From contig CM075943.1 of assembly GCA_038030265.1 (NCBI GenBank), forward strand, positions 32,488,001 to 32,552,000: a stretch of 64,000 nt of DNA, written 5' to 3'. Below, piece after piece: positions 40,526-52,632 of this stretch. Below the pieces are notes generated by a model, which ran no database searches, was not told where the DNA came from, and worked only from the letters and a program-made list of their open reading frames with translations. The translations under genes and the position numbers were made by a program. This DNA comes from Corythucha ciliata. Lineage: Eukaryota > Arthropoda > Insecta > Hemiptera > Tingidae. Numbering within the stretch: the first letter of the stretch is position 1; every line of letters begins with the position of its first letter.

Positions 40526-41990
40526 GAGCGATGATTCGTGGCTAAAATTGAGAAAAGTGAAAATTCTCACCCTTACTCTTTCTGGGGAAAAAAAAACTGA
40601 GGAAACCCGCTAATTCATGGCTAAAAGTGTAATAAACTGCTAATTTGACGCCGAAATCAAGAAAAACGAAAATTCAAAGTTCAGAAAGAAAAAGCTATAA
40701 TTTGCAGCTAAAATAATAAATAAAAAAATTAGGTTAAACCTACTTGAGAAAAATTTCTAATTTGCGGATAAAATTGAGATTAAAACACGGTTTCAGGGTT
40801 TTAGAGACCGATTTGCAGTGAGATTGAGGGATGAAACGCTTATGGGCTGTTTTGGATACTTTGGGCTTTGGATACTGTCGCGGCTGTCTACATAGGCTTG
40901 GCCCTGGGTTCATAGTCTCTAAAAGAAAAGGCACCGAAACTTGCAGTTTCGCGATGTGTGTAAGACAATAAACTTGCCATTCGCAGGATATTTTCACCCA
41001 AAAATTACAATTTCGAGGGTAATTAGCTTTAAATGACGTAATTTTGCGGCTATTTCTCTCCATTTTGCCTGCAAATTTAGGTAAAATTGAAAGGTTTTTC
41101 ATACAATTCAGCTGTAGATCCGGAGCGTTAATTATGCCTACTTGTGAAAAATAACAATTTTAGAGGCCAAAAATCCAAATTCTAAGCCAAATCGTCATGT
41201 CACAGCGTGTTATAAGCTAAATCCGCTAAATCGGACATAAAATGGCGTATTTACACTGTTCAGACCAGAAACGTGGAGGGGAAGAGCAAAAGCAGTATAA
41301 TGGCATGAAATGCCCTTCCACCCCTTCTGTACCAAACTGCCCATTGAGCACATTCAAATATGATTTTCGTGGGGTTAGCGTTTCGCGGATTTGGATCCCA
41401 CAGAACCCAATTTCGCGGGTTTTAATCACCCAAAGGCACTAAGGGAACACACTTTTGCTGTTTAGGCAAAAATTAGAGTATCAATTACATCTTTGGCTCC
41501 ACAAAAACAAGTGATTCCGGTGGTTTGACTCTTTAAAAGCCCAAATTTTGCGTATATGGGGGAGAACCCGTTGTGTTTGGAGTATTTTACGCCTCGAATT
41601 CTCAAAGTCGGGATTATGGCTGCTCGGGCGAAATGCTTGAGAAATACTGCGACTGCGAGTTTGGTATTTTGCGGTTAAGGTTAGGAAAAAAGGTTAGTTT
41701 GGCTGTTCTCCGCATTAAATTTGAGTAAAACCGTGACTTCGGCAGTTATATGCTGTTAACAACGGTGAGTTCGGCCATTTCTTGGCCAAAATTAAAAAAA
41801 CAAAAAAAAACTCGCGATTCTGGCTTTTCTGCGACAAAAATGGGTGACTTTGTGGCTGAAAATAAATAAAAATCAACGCTTTTTTCTGTTCAGTGAATAA
41901 AATTGTAAAAAACCTGCGAGTTGAGTGGTTCAATTTTTTCCGAAAACGACGACTTGGGCTATTCCGGGACAAAGTTCTCAGTTTGACGGG
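40522..41990 (+). repeat. Both ~30-bp repeat subfamilies, highly degenerate
   Basis: From 40530 to 40720 units of the GCTAATTC...AAAATTGAG type are clear. From 40740 on they become irregular, with the second type (CCCAATTTCGCGGGTTTT) visible at 41370-41430. No gene is seen. Confidence 0.55.
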
Positions 41991-43332
41991 TCACATTCAC
42001 CCATTTTTGCTCTGAGGAAGCAATGCATTTGAGAATTCACCTTTCTAATAAAAACGTGTGTTGCTCTACTTCTTGTCAATCCGTCGACGGGTTTATTTCA
42101 CCCAATTTAAATATTTTGATTTATTCACCCCTGTGCCTGAGACGTTAACGCGGGCGTGTACGCGGTTCTTCTCACTTGATTGTATACATATAGAGAACCG
42201 TGTTCAAATTTATATAAAAAAACATTACTATTTCTTTTGACTCGGGTAAAAAATGTGTTAATTTTAATTTGCCAACACAACTTATAAGAACGTCGTTCGT
42301 CGTCAGCACTTATCTCGTTGTCAATGGGGTAGTCAACCTTCAACTTTACGAGTTTAACTTTATACGTGAGAGATTTTAAATTTGTATCCGGACTATGCGT
42401 CCTGAATCTCAAACCACCCGTGGAAACGAGCAATTAATGGGTACATTGCCTATCTCCGCGAGGCTCACATAATTCTGGGTGCACCTGGTGAAAATAAATA
42501 AACTTGGTAATATGCCCCCCTTACCAGAACCATTAAACAGGTTTTTTTTTCTCTCTGTTTTCTTCCCAAGGAGGGTGTGAAAAAATGGTCTCAATCAGTG
42601 AGTGGATAAAGTGTTGCCGATATCATCGATATTGAAAAGCCATTAGTACGTGTACGAATATGACGCGTAGTAGTCAATTTCATCGTTCGTTAAAACGCTT
42701 GCCGCAACTCACTGTCGCTTATCTGATTTTTGTTTTGTTGAACCATAGTTGGTGATCTGCAGAATAAATGACGCAATTAAAGTAAAAACCAATGAGAATC
42801 CAAGATCTTCAAGAAATATCTTTGAACCAGACCAGGAGATTAATTATTCTATGCTGGAAGCTGGAAAGTCAGCCGTGACTAGAACGATAAACACGCTACA
42901 AGAAGAGGAAACCTCTGCGCAGTGAAACCAAACGCGTATAATAATAGTTGGATAATAATCATAGTTCAGTAAAGTGTTTAAGGAACGAGATTTTGATGAG
43001 AGCCCCCCCCCCCCTTCGACTTTTGGGAAAGAATAATAAAAACAAAGATATGAAAGTTTGCGAAAGAAGTTCTAAACTAGTACTACCCCTCACCCATTAA
43101 CCCCTCACCGTTTTACGCGCAAATTATTTGGAATATTTCATTTTTTTTTTTTTTTTTTGTCTCATATGAAACCTTTTATGGTCCTAAGATTTGCCCAGCG
43201 GAGCCCGAATTTCAATTTTGACTTTCCTCGAATTTTAAATTAAATTCATAACATTACTAGTAATGTTACCATAAAAACCATGGCGGTTACCATAACCACC
43301 AATGAGACCATAAAAAATGAAATATTCCAAAT
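41991..43332. other. Unassigned non-coding stretch
   Basis: No gene is recognised. It contains a C run (43006-43015) and a T run (43141-43158). Confidence 0.5.
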
Positions 43333-43421
43333 CCCTCCTCACCGCACCACCCTAGTCACAACTGTGGTGCAGTTTGAATTCCGAGAGGGATTTCTCCTGG
43401 GTGGATTCGTTCTTTGCGTGG

Positions 43422-43489
43422 ACTCCCAGATGGTTAGAGCACCTGGCGCGAAACTAGGTGGTCGTCGGTTCGAATCCCATCTGGAGAGC
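43422..43489 (+). tRNA. tRNA-like sequence (tRNA-derived, short D arm)
   Basis: It has a B box GGTTCGAATCC (43468-43478), an anticodon-type hairpin CCTGG-CGCGAAA-CTAGG (five pairs, 7-nt loop, CGA at the anticodon position but G instead of U at position 33), TGGTTAGAGC as in D arms, and acceptor-like ends CTCCCAGA / TCTGGAGAG. It is about 68 nt with a shortened 5' D region. It is more likely a tRNA-derived (SINE-type) or pseudo-tRNA than a working tRNA. Confidence 0.55.
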
Positions 43490-43491
43490 AA

Positions 43492-43497
43492 TTTTTT
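43492..43497 (+). terminator. Pol III-type T6 terminator
   Basis: TTTTTT begins three bases after the tRNA-like acceptor end, the expected place and form for RNA polymerase III termination. Confidence 0.6.
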
Positions 43498-43665
43498 CTC
43501 GGAACTCAAAACAAGTAAAAAAAGTAAGTATTTATTTTGAAGATTAATTTCTTTAATTTCAGCCTCCCCACTCCCTCAAATTAACAGTTTGTGACTATGG
43601 TGGTGCGGTGAGGAGGGGAGTAATCCCCTAAATGTCCATAGATAGGGTCGTCTAAGCTCAATTAT

Positions 43666-44093
43666 TTGCTCATCGATGAAGAGTCGGCGAAGATCCTGGA
43701 AAGGAATAATGTAGTCCGCATCAGGTTCGGCGAGGGGACCATCCGGCCTAAGGCTCGGAAGGGGGAAGGATCATCCTCCGTCCCCCGGCAGCAGCCGATG
43801 GAGGTGGATCAGGTAGCCGCTGCTGTGCGGGGTCCCACCCCCGCACCGCGGCAGAAGAGCTATCTGTGGGAACAGCGGTTGGCGCCACGGCATCCGGGCA
43901 GTCAACGCAGGTAGCTCCCTCATATGCTAGGCCATCGACTAGCAAGGCGGGGGAGAGAGGTGATAGTGTCGGACCAGCGGGGGGTGAAAGAGTCCCGAAG
44001 GCGGCAGGTCGGGCACGGAAACCCCACCCTACTCCGAGTAAGGCGATGCTGAAGAAGCAATCGCGGAGTGGGGTACATAAGGGGAATAAGTGA
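43666..44093 (+). pseudogene. LINE ORF1, C-terminal remnant
   Basis: Two overlapping frames (43666-43914 and 43866-44093) give NVVRIRFGEGTIRPKARKGEG, then a low-complexity Pro/Ala/Gly/Ser-rich basic end. A frameshift lies between them. No zinc knuckle is present. The TGA at 44091-44093 overlaps the start of ORF2 (GTGA), consistent with termination-reinitiation in such LINEs if the original was ATGA. Confidence 0.6.
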
Positions 44094-45780
44094 CCGCTAC
44101 GGGGTTGCGCTTCCTCCAGGTGAATCTGCATCGTGCGGCAGCGGCGTCGGCCGTCTTGAGCAGGGTGTTCACTGGGGGAAGCTATGACGTCACCATGGTT
44201 CAGGAGCCATGGGCATGGGAGAGGCAGGTCAAGGGCCTCTCTGCGACAGCAGGTAAGCTGGTTTACTGTAGGGATGAGGAGCGGCCACGAACTGCGCTGC
44301 TTCTAAGTCCCGCAGTGAAATTTTTAACTATGCCAGAATTTCTGTGCAGAGATTTGACAGCAGTCACCCTGGAAGCCAAGGACGAGGACCGGACCCGGAG
44401 GTGTGTGGTAGCTTCCGCGTACTTCCCGGGGGTTGCTGAGGTGACGCCGCCGGAGGAGCTTCAGCGTTTGGTCCTGTACTGCAGCGCGAGGAACCAGCAG
44501 CTGATTGTGGGTTGTGATGCGAATGCTCACCATACCATCTGGGGAAGTACAGATGTCAATGCCAGGGGTGAGTCACTCTTTCAATTTTTGATGACGCATG
44601 ACCTGGTGGTGGTAAATCAGGGCTTGATCCCTACTTTCGTGACAAGTGCGAGGAGTGAGGTCCTGGATGTTACTCTGGCTAGCCAGTTTTTGGCCAATAG
44701 TGTCAGAGATTGGAAAGTCATGTCAGAAACATCAATGTCTGACCATAGGCTGATTTCGTTTGAGGTCGAGTTTCCTAGGGTTAGAAGTACAGAGTATCGG
44801 AATCCCAAGAACGCGGATTGGGAGGTCTTTAAGGGGCATCTTGAACAGGAGTTGTCTGAGATGGACCTGGACATTCAGTGCCACGCCGATCTCGATAGGG
44901 CGGTGGAGGCGATAAATTCAGCGGTCCTCAGTGCGTATGAGGAAAGCTGTCCTGTTAAGGTGAAGAAGGGGAACAGGGAAGTCCCTTGGTGGAACAACGA
45001 GCTGGAGATGCTCAGAGGAGAAACGAGGAGGCTTTACAATAGGGCCAGATCACGTGGGGAGTGGGAGGCTTATAGGCACTCCCTCACGGAGTATAACAAG
45101 GCCCTTAGGAAAGCAAAGCGGGCCACGTGGAGGACCTTCTGTGAGGGGATGGAGAATGTGTCCGTTATGGGCAGACTACAGAGGGTCCTGTCCAGAGAGA
45201 GCCCGGGCCAAATTGGTCTAATAAAAAAGGCAGATGGGGCGTATACCGAGAGCGCTAAAGAGACCCTGGAGGTCCTCCTGCGAAGTCATTTTCCTGATTC
45301 CAGGGATGCAGGGGCCTCAGATGTTCAGGGCGAAGTGGTGGCTGACTGCCAGCCAGCAAATAATGCAATATGGAGCGCATCGGGGAAATTGTTTACGCCC
45401 GCGAAAATTAAATGGGCTATCGGCTCATTTAAGCCCTATAAATCCCCTGGGCCGGACGGGATATTCCCGGTCATGTTACAGCGTGGCCTGGAGGTCCTGG
45501 AGCCGCGTCTCAGAAGGATATTTAGGGCAAGTTATGCATTATCGTATATACCGAAGGCATGGAGGGAGGTCAGGGTTGTGTTCATTCCTAAGTCGGGAGC
45601 AAACTCCTCGGCCCAGGCAAAGGCGTACCGACCCATAAGCCTCATGTCCTTCCTCCTTAAAACAATGGAAAAGTTAATTGGCCTGGATATCAAGGACGGT
45701 TGCCTTAAAATTAAACCAATCCAGAGGGGGCAGCATGCCTACCAGGCGGGCAAGTCTACTGAGACCGCCATAACGAACTG
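44090..45780 (+). pseudogene. LINE ORF2: endonuclease and RT first half
   Basis: The open frame starts at a GTG overlapping the ORF1 stop; no ATG is near. Endonuclease motifs: LQVNLHRA (Asn), MVQEPWAW (Glu), IVGCDANAHHTIWGS (Asp, Asn), LDVTLAS and MSDHRLISFEV (SDH). RT follows: YKSPGPDGIFPVML, VVFIPKSGAN, YRPISLMSFLLK and QHAYQAGKSTETAI. A frameshift near 45770-45785 leads to the next frame; the last ~20 residues of this frame are not genuine. Confidence 0.88.
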
Positions 45781-47091
45781 GTGGGTAAGGTTGAGAAATC
45801 TCTGGAGGCGAAAGAAACTGCGCTGGGCTGCTTCCTGGACATAGGTGGTGCTTTTGATAACACCACCTATGACTCTATGGAGGCTGTAGTAAGGAGCAGA
45901 GGTGTTGATCCATCTTCAGTGAAATGGATCAAGGGGATGCTGGAATGCCGCGTCGTGACTTCGGAGCTGGGAGGGGAGACTGTTTCCGTGTTGCCCTCAA
46001 GGGGGTGTCCCCAGGGGGGTGTGCTCTCTCCTTTGCTCTGGATGCTCGTGGTGGACGAGCTTCTCGCTATCCTAAAGGAGCAGGGTTATGAGGTAGTTGG
46101 TTACGCGGATGACCTTGCGATTCTAGTTAGGGGCAAATTTGATGATACCATATCCAGTAGGATGCAGGGTGCCCTTAACATAGTGCAGCGATGGTGCAGC
46201 AGGCATGGTCTCAGGGTTAACCCTGAGAAGACCACCCTTGTTGCGTTTACCAGGCGGAGGAAGCTGGCATTAAAGGTAGTTCGACTGAATGGAGAAGTGT
46301 TGAAAGTAGGAAAAGAAGTCAAGTACCTTGGAGTTACCCTGGATCAGGGGCTCAAATGGACCTCGCATGTCAAGAGGGTGCTGAATAAGGCCACGTTCGC
46401 ATTGTGGGCTGGTCGGAAAATGTTTGGCAAAACATGGGGTCTAAAGCCAAAAATGGTGTTGTGGCTGTATACAGCCGTTGTTAGGCCTATCGTCACCTAT
46501 GGCTCACTCCTATGGTGGCAGAAGACGAAACAAGGGACAGTCCAGGCCTTGCTGAGTAAGTTGCAGTGCCAGGCCTGTCTTGGAGTAACGGGTGCTATGG
46601 CCATGGAGGTGTTACTAGACATGCCTCCCCTGCACTTTTATGTGCAGGCGACCGCATCTATGGCGGCGGTGAGACTGCTGCGGGCGGAGTACGTGAAGCG
46701 GGGTGTCCAGGTTGGGCACTTGCGTGTTCTGGAGGAAGTTGCATGTAGTGAGGCGGCTGAAGTCGTTACGGATCTCATGTATGTGAGGATGGATTTTGAG
46801 AAACCCTTTAAGGTCGACATAGGCAACCGCGACCTTTGGGATAAGGGTTTGCCGAGGTTTAAGCCCGGCACGCAAGTATGGTATACTGATGGATCTGTGA
46901 AGGATGGGGGTGCTGGCATTGGGGTCTTTGGCCCCAGGCTTCAGCATTGGGAGTCCCTTGGGACGACCGCCATCATCTTTCAGGCGGAGATCTATGCTAT
47001 AGAAGCCTGTGCGCGGAAGATTAGTGAGAGGGGTCTCCGGAAAGCGAAGATCTTTATCCTGTCTGACAGCCAGGCGGCTCTTAAGCCCTAG
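45781..47091 (+). pseudogene. LINE ORF2: RT second half and RNase H start
   Basis: Continues RT: CFLDIGGAFDNTTYD (catalytic Asp), GCPQGGVLSPLLW, GYADDLAIL (YADD box) and KYLGVTLD. RNase H then starts WYTDGSVKDGGAGIGVF (Asp), FQAEIYAIEAC (Glu) and ILSDSQAALK (Asp). A one-base loss near 47088 ends the frame at TAG 47089-47091, in mid-domain. Confidence 0.9.
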
Positions 47092-47705
47092 GCTCAAGCG
47101 TCGTGAATTCGAAGCTAGTTTGGGGATGTCTTGAAGCCCTCAGGCCTGTGGCAACGGCAAACAGCCTTACTTTGATGTGGGTGCCGGGTCACAAGGGGTT
47201 TGAGGGGAATGAAATGGCTGATCAACTCGCGAAGAGAGGATCAGAGATGCCTTACGTGGGCCCGGAGCCAAGTCTCGGGGTCACGAAGTCCTTCACGAAG
47301 AGGCAGGTGCAGGCGTGGTTGGACGAGAGGCATCGTGAACACTGGGTTAGACAACCAGGTCTCAGGCACGCCAAGCTCTTTGTCACTCCAAAGGGACGAT
47401 CGGAGAAGGGCCTGATCTCTCTGAGCCGAGGAGACCTTAGAATCTTGGTGGGACTGCTAACGGGACATTGTGCCCTTCGATATACACTCAGACTAATGGA
47501 GAAGTCTGACACGGACATTTGCAGATTTTGCGACCTGGCCGTGGAAACAGCAGAGCACGTACTGTGTGAGTGCCAGGCTCTGGGGCGGTTACGCTTTCAA
47601 CATCTTGGAAATGATGTGCTTCAACCGGAGGACATCTCCAGGATGGCTACGGGAAATATCCTCAACTTCGTTAAGGAGTGGTGGTGGAGGACGCTTGAAA
47701 ACTAG
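47092..47705 (+). pseudogene. LINE ORF2: RNase H end and zinc finger
   Basis: Completes RNase H (MWVPGHKGFEGNEMADQLAKRG, last Asp) and has the C-terminal finger CRFCDLAVETAEHVLCEC. The stop is at 47703-47705. Seven bases later the gap begins. Confidence 0.9.
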
Positions 47706-47712
47706 CGTCTTT

Positions 47713-48212
47713 NNNNNNNNNNNNNNNNNNNNNNNNNNNNNNNNNNNNNNNNNNNNNNNNNNNNNNNNNNNNNNNNNNNNNNNNNNNNNNNNNNNNNNNN
47801 NNNNNNNNNNNNNNNNNNNNNNNNNNNNNNNNNNNNNNNNNNNNNNNNNNNNNNNNNNNNNNNNNNNNNNNNNNNNNNNNNNNNNNNNNNNNNNNNNNNN
47901 NNNNNNNNNNNNNNNNNNNNNNNNNNNNNNNNNNNNNNNNNNNNNNNNNNNNNNNNNNNNNNNNNNNNNNNNNNNNNNNNNNNNNNNNNNNNNNNNNNNN
48001 NNNNNNNNNNNNNNNNNNNNNNNNNNNNNNNNNNNNNNNNNNNNNNNNNNNNNNNNNNNNNNNNNNNNNNNNNNNNNNNNNNNNNNNNNNNNNNNNNNNN
48101 NNNNNNNNNNNNNNNNNNNNNNNNNNNNNNNNNNNNNNNNNNNNNNNNNNNNNNNNNNNNNNNNNNNNNNNNNNNNNNNNNNNNNNNNNNNNNNNNNNNN
48201 NNNNNNNNNNNN
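47713..48212. other. Assembly gap of exactly 500 N
   Basis: A run of 500 unknown bases. The round number suggests a placeholder of unknown true size. It separates a LINE 3' end from a gypsy integrase, so further element sequence is missing. Confidence 0.98.
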
Positions 48213-48920
48213 TGCTGGTCCTATGATGAATGGTTTGTACCTGCTTATGCTTCATCTCTTATGCTTGTACCTGCCTGGACGCCTTCAGCAAATGGATGGA
48301 GGTAGAGGTCACACGCTCCTCAACAACAGAGTCGACATCCGCGATCCTGGAAAAGTTGTTTTCTTCATACGGATCCCCTACTACTATCGTCACTGACAAT
48401 GGGCCTCAGTTTACATCCAGCGACTTCACGCGTTTTCTTAAGCTGCAAGGTGTCAAATACCACAAGCGTACCGCACCATACCATCCCGCAACTAATGGTC
48501 AGGCGGAGAGAGCGGCACAAACCGTAAAGAAAGCACTACGAGCGGCGCAAGCGTCGACTTCAACTATCCAGCAGTGCCTCAATCGTTTCCTGTTCCAGTA
48601 CAGAAAGACTCCACACGCCACTACTGGGCTGGCACCCGCTGTCCTTTTTCTAAATCGAGCGATCCGAGGACGCCTAGATTTGGCTCTCCCGGATTTCCAA
48701 CAAAGAGAAATGAAAAGTCCACAATTTTCGCCACTTCCAATTAGGAGACGTCGTTTTATTTCGAGGCTACGGGACTACTAAGTCTTCCCCTAAATGGCTT
48801 CAGGGTCGAGTCGCTGCCGTGCTCGGCGATCTCCACTATGAAATTGAGTGTCAGGACGTCCGGTACAAACGACATGTAGACCAAATGCGTCGAGGGCCAC
48901 GAACTTGCGTTTTGAATTAG
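48213..48920 (+). pseudogene. int: Gypsy integrase C-terminal half, element E
   Basis: Starts at the gap with AGPMMNGLYLLML. A small insertion follows (the word TTGTACCTGC is repeated about 30 bp apart), then DAFSKWMEVEVT (first Asp), VTDNGPQFTSS (second Asp) and TNGQAERAAQTVKKAL (Glu). A frameshift near 48720 moves to the frame that ends RYKRHVDQMRRGP...stop at 48918. A G run at 48955-48962 may be the polypurine tract. The upstream part is lost in the gap. Confidence 0.85.
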
Positions 48921-51392
48921 CCCAGAATTTTTGTTTTCCGTATACGTAGTAGCGCGGGGGGGTCAATATTTATTGTTTAGTCGCCTTTTTCTTGCGGGTT
49001 TGAGCTCATAAAAATAAGTGTGCCCGACTGCGACAGGCCTTGAGCCCTTCTTGAAGGGCTTGAAAAGCTTGAAGGGCCGTGCGTTCGTCAGGTATGAAAT
49101 TTGTAGGGCTATATATATAATATATATCTTTTATCGTACAGTACATGTATAGGTTGAATTCACAAACACGATTGAAAGATAACGGGGTGTAAAATATGCA
49201 CTACGTGCCCCACTCGGCAGTTAAGTTTGACGCCTTCTTGACAGATTAACAAACAAGTGAAAGTAAACAATGTCGCTTTCAAACCTTTTTCCCACTTCCC
49301 CGTCTCCCCCCCCCCACCACGAAAGAAATCCGTCTTTTTTAGGATCCCAACCCCTCCGCTCAATGTTTTTTTGATGACGGCGCCTTTTCCACTCAGAAAT
49401 GTCTTTAACGTAAAAATAATGAGAAAAGTAACTGCGTCAATAAATCTCCCCCTACCTCCTCTTTTCTTCCCACGCAGGGTTGAAATCTTTGTATGATTGA
49501 TGTTATCCTTTCATTTCTGAAGTTTTTCGTACTGTTAAGAAATCATTTTTACTTCCCCCTATGTGGGGGAGGGGGAGGTATTATGTTTTAACCCTTTCCC
49601 TACACTGTTTTCTTCCTCTTTGTTTTGTTTTTGAATGACTTATTCTGTGCATAATTTTTCAATAATTATGTCCAACCTCCACACAGTCAAAATAACCTTA
49701 CGGCTCTACAAACACTTTATGATCTCTCTATAACGAATTCATTGAATACAATTCGATCCCGCACTTTCCTTTTCAGTATTTCCCTCCTAATATTTTTTTT
49801 TTTCCACCTCAATCCTTGAAAAGAAAAATAGGCTGTCATTTTTTCCTATTGCGGTGTGCTTTTGAAGATGTCAAAAAACTTTTTCCCCTCACCCGATCAA
49901 CGTTCCATCTCACCCGCCCTTGTCACTCACATTCTCTCCTGCCCCATGATTAATACGATATTTGCTGTCGCTTTGTACAAAGGTGCAGCCGTCGCAAAAG
50001 AAAAGAAAAAGAAAATAAAAGAGTTATTGCTGAAGAGAAATGTAAAACTCAACTTGCTGCGAAGAACAATTTGTCACGTTGGCGTCGGAAAGTGTGGGGG
50101 AATTTTTGTATTGTTTTTTTTTTCTGTTGTTTGTGTGTGTTTTTTCCCCCCTAGAATATTCTATTTAAAAATATATAAACAGCTAAGTACTTCCAATAAC
50201 AATTTATTTTATTTACATTCACCCATACTTCCCTCCCTCACCACCATAAAAGAGACGAGTTATTAGTATTACAAATGAACTTTCTGTACTTTTCAACCCT
50301 TCTTTTGATCTCGTTGCGTTGTTCCGCGGCATTCTCATCATTTATTAGGACTAATGTAGATCCATTTGGTCACAAAACACCTGTATTAGGTTGTTTTACA
50401 ACTAGAATTAAAACTGGAAAAGATTAATTGAAAAAGTTTGGAGAAATAACACAAGCATTTTTTTTTTTTTATCGCGGGATACAGTCGCGTTGGAAAAGTC
50501 AATGGGGGGGGGGGATTTAAATACGAATGGTACGCTCAATTGATACTGACACCGATGATGCTCAAAGAGCCGTGAAAGAACAACAAAAAAACAAAACAAA
50601 AAAAAAAACAGTTGAATTCAACAGTTCAGATAGCACGAGCATCAATTTCAGAAGCGCAATAAATAAATCAAGGGTCGGATCACACACACACACGCCCTAA
50701 AAACGTTTTCCACTATTGGCAGTGGGATGCTAAAAATAGTTGAACGCCTCGGAGAGAGTTTTACGCTTTTCACCTCCCCCGCCCCCACGAAACACCAGCC
50801 ATCATCGTATTATCGTATCAGAGTTTTGTTGAAACTATATACTGAAAAAACACTCAATTGGATAACTAGATGGTGTCATTTAGATGATGAAAATTTAGCC
50901 GTTTCTTCATTAAACACGTTTCAGAGGAAAGGTTGATTTTAAAATGTGGTTTGTTCCGTAAACTGTTGGAGTTCGTTCATGAAAGACTGGCCGCAAACGC
51001 TTGCTTTTCTCATCTCAATAACACTCATCAAACATAACTGAGGCGTTGAGCTCTGAATGCAAAATTAAATTGAATTTTCTCTTCCACGCGCCCTCTGTTT
51101 CCTGCGTTTAAGTATACAAGCGCCGTTTTTTTTCGTGGTGCTGATTCAGGATGATCGGTCCTGAAAATCAAGGTCCTGGTCCTTTTATTTATAAAATATC
51201 TGTGCTCAAAATAACAGGCACGGTCACCTCCGCGAATCATCATCACATCAGCGTAATTATTCAGTGTAGTTTTTTCGTAGTTTTATGATTATTACAGTTA
51301 TTAGTTATTATAGTGGTGGGTAGTGCTCCTCAGTCGCGAATTTACAAACCCCTGTGGTGACTCCTCCTGACGACTGTGAAATCGAAAATATG
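48921..51392. other. Unassigned non-coding stretch
   Basis: About 2.5 kb, rich in A/T and in homopolymer runs (T, C and G). The first ~150 bp may be the gypsy E LTR. A short (CA)n occurs at 50682-50692. No gene is seen. Confidence 0.5.
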
Positions 51393-51845
51393 GATGGAGT
51401 CGACTCGGGAAAGGTAGTCTGCTACGACGTTTTCACTTCCTTTGATGTGCTAATTTTGTGAGAATCGGTAAAGGTTCGGAACTGATGGCGAGAATGGATT
51501 GAACGAAAGACGGAAGCTGGTAAAGCCACAAAGTTTTGAGCTCGTCGTCAGATATTTGAGTGCCGGAGTGCTCCTCCTTCATGCGCCTCCAAAGTTGTGA
51601 CGGTTTATCGTCTCCAAGTTCGACCTCGTGGAGGAGCTTGGTGAATCTGTGTTCGTCGGTGTCGGTGAAAGCGGAAAGAAGCGCTGTTTTCAGGGCATTC
51701 GTATTTGTGGGTCGCAGGCGGGTGGTTGATGATGTCACTGACGTATTCGAGGACGTCCATGTCGAGAGTGGAAACGACGTAATTGAATTTCGTAGTGTAA
51801 TGTTCTGTGGGTCGGACAAGGGTAAAACTCATTATTTCAACTCTT
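51393..51845 (-). pseudogene. Gypsy gag fragment joined to an RNase H tail
   Basis: On the minus strand the gypsy gag pattern runs FNYVVSTLDMDVLEYVSDII then LLSAFTDTDEHRFTKLLHEVELGDDKPSQ and LWLYQLPSFVQSILAIS, with one frameshift near 51700. At about 51445 it passes directly to GSENVVADYLSRVDSI, the conserved end of gypsy RNase H. A deletion thus removed NC, protease, RT and most of RNase H. It lies downstream of the LTR at 51850-51991 and is a different family from the gag at 59076-59327. Confidence 0.75.
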
Positions 51846-51849
51846 AAAT

Positions 51850-51991
51850 TTACTGGTTTATTAAACGAAAACACAACTTAGAAAAACGAACTTGAATAAC
51901 CCCACAGTTATATCAAAGCACATCGCATCACACCGAACAATGGTAAAAGGTGGAACCAAAACACGAGCTGTTGACGTCAGAGTATACAACA
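51850..51991 (-). repeat. Gypsy LTR (minus strand), end truncated
   Basis: Minus-strand TTTAGGGGGGGGA (polypurine tract) is followed by TGTTGTATACTCTGACGTCA, a typical LTR start. AATAAA lies near 51860. The usual CA end and primer-binding site are missing, because gag sequence follows directly. Confidence 0.65.
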
Positions 51992-52046
51992 TCCCCCCCC
52001 TAAAAATTATTTTAATTTTGTAAAAAATTAAATAAATTGCAGAATT

Positions 52047-52443
52047 TACGACGTCACAAAATCGCGAAGATGATACGGGCGAACTGTTGGCCTCGACGAT
52101 CTTCTTAGACCACTTGGGCTGGTCCGTTCATGGCCATTTGTTGGCCTGATCATCGAAACTGGTTCTGGGCCATTCCCGAGAGCGTTGTCATCATTTGGTA
52201 GATTGACTAGTGGTGGATCATCGAACGAGAGATCATCATTTACCTACTCTCGGTGATGACGCTGATGCAGAAGTCGAAACCGTAATAGCGGCTTCCTCTT
52301 GTCGAGTTGTTGGCATCGGGACGTGGATGGAGGGTTGACGAGTTGCGCCGTAGTTGGTGTCAACGGTTGATTCTTGAGGCCGGGGCAGCGTGACAACTCG
52401 CTTCCGAATTTTGTCGGCGTGTCTGACCAAACGATTACCATCC
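52047..52443 (-). pseudogene. int: Integrase C-terminus and pol end, element F
   Basis: Continues the integrase after the MITE: VETMDGNRLVRHADKIRKR, the last strand of the C-terminal domain, then a Thr/Ser/Pro-rich tail. A frameshift near 52240 leads to LRRSSRPTVRPYHLRDFVTS and a stop near 52049. Confidence 0.7.
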
Positions 52444-52632
52444 ATCGTTTCAACCATGGAGGAAGGAAAAGAGAGGAGGGAGCATAAGTTGAAAAGGGTG
52501 ATGCCGATTTTCGCCATATTGGTGGTCCCTCGGCCTTAATATTCAATATATAGATAACAGAGGAGCAGTCGTGATAAAGTAGTCCTCAGCATAAATCCTG
52601 ATGCGTTCTGGGACTACCAAGGTGTGAGAAAA

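Larger units (their letters stand above)
43333..43617. mobile_element. 285-bp TIR element carrying a tRNA-like unit
   Basis: The ends are inverted copies of about 32 bp: left CCCTCCTCACCGCACCACC then AGTCACAACTG; right CAGTTTGTGACTAT then GGTGGTGCGGTGAGGAGGG. The interior holds the tRNA-like sequence 43422-43489. No target duplication is evident. Confidence 0.8.
43640..47712 (+). mobile_element. R1/LOA-like LINE, 5'-truncated, 3' end lost in gap
   Basis: The end of ORF1 (43666-44093), then a nearly complete ORF2 with endonuclease, RT (YADD), RNase H and C-terminal zinc finger. The 3' UTR and tail fall in the assembly gap. ORF2 has two frameshifts (near 45780 and 47090). The N-terminal motif LQVNLHRAAAAS and VVGYADDLAIL are typical of the R1/LOA/Outcast group; the RNase H domain favours LOA-type. 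The RT scrap at 13800 is of the same kind. Confidence 0.85.

Noticed and set aside
43422..43489. A working tRNA-Ser(CGA) gene
   Set aside because: The D arm is too short, U33 is replaced by G and the acceptor stem pairs imperfectly; it lies inside a TIR element.
47566..48396. 276-codon frame across the gap
   Set aside because: Most of it is unknown bases; the ends are shifted readings of the LINE and the gypsy integrase.
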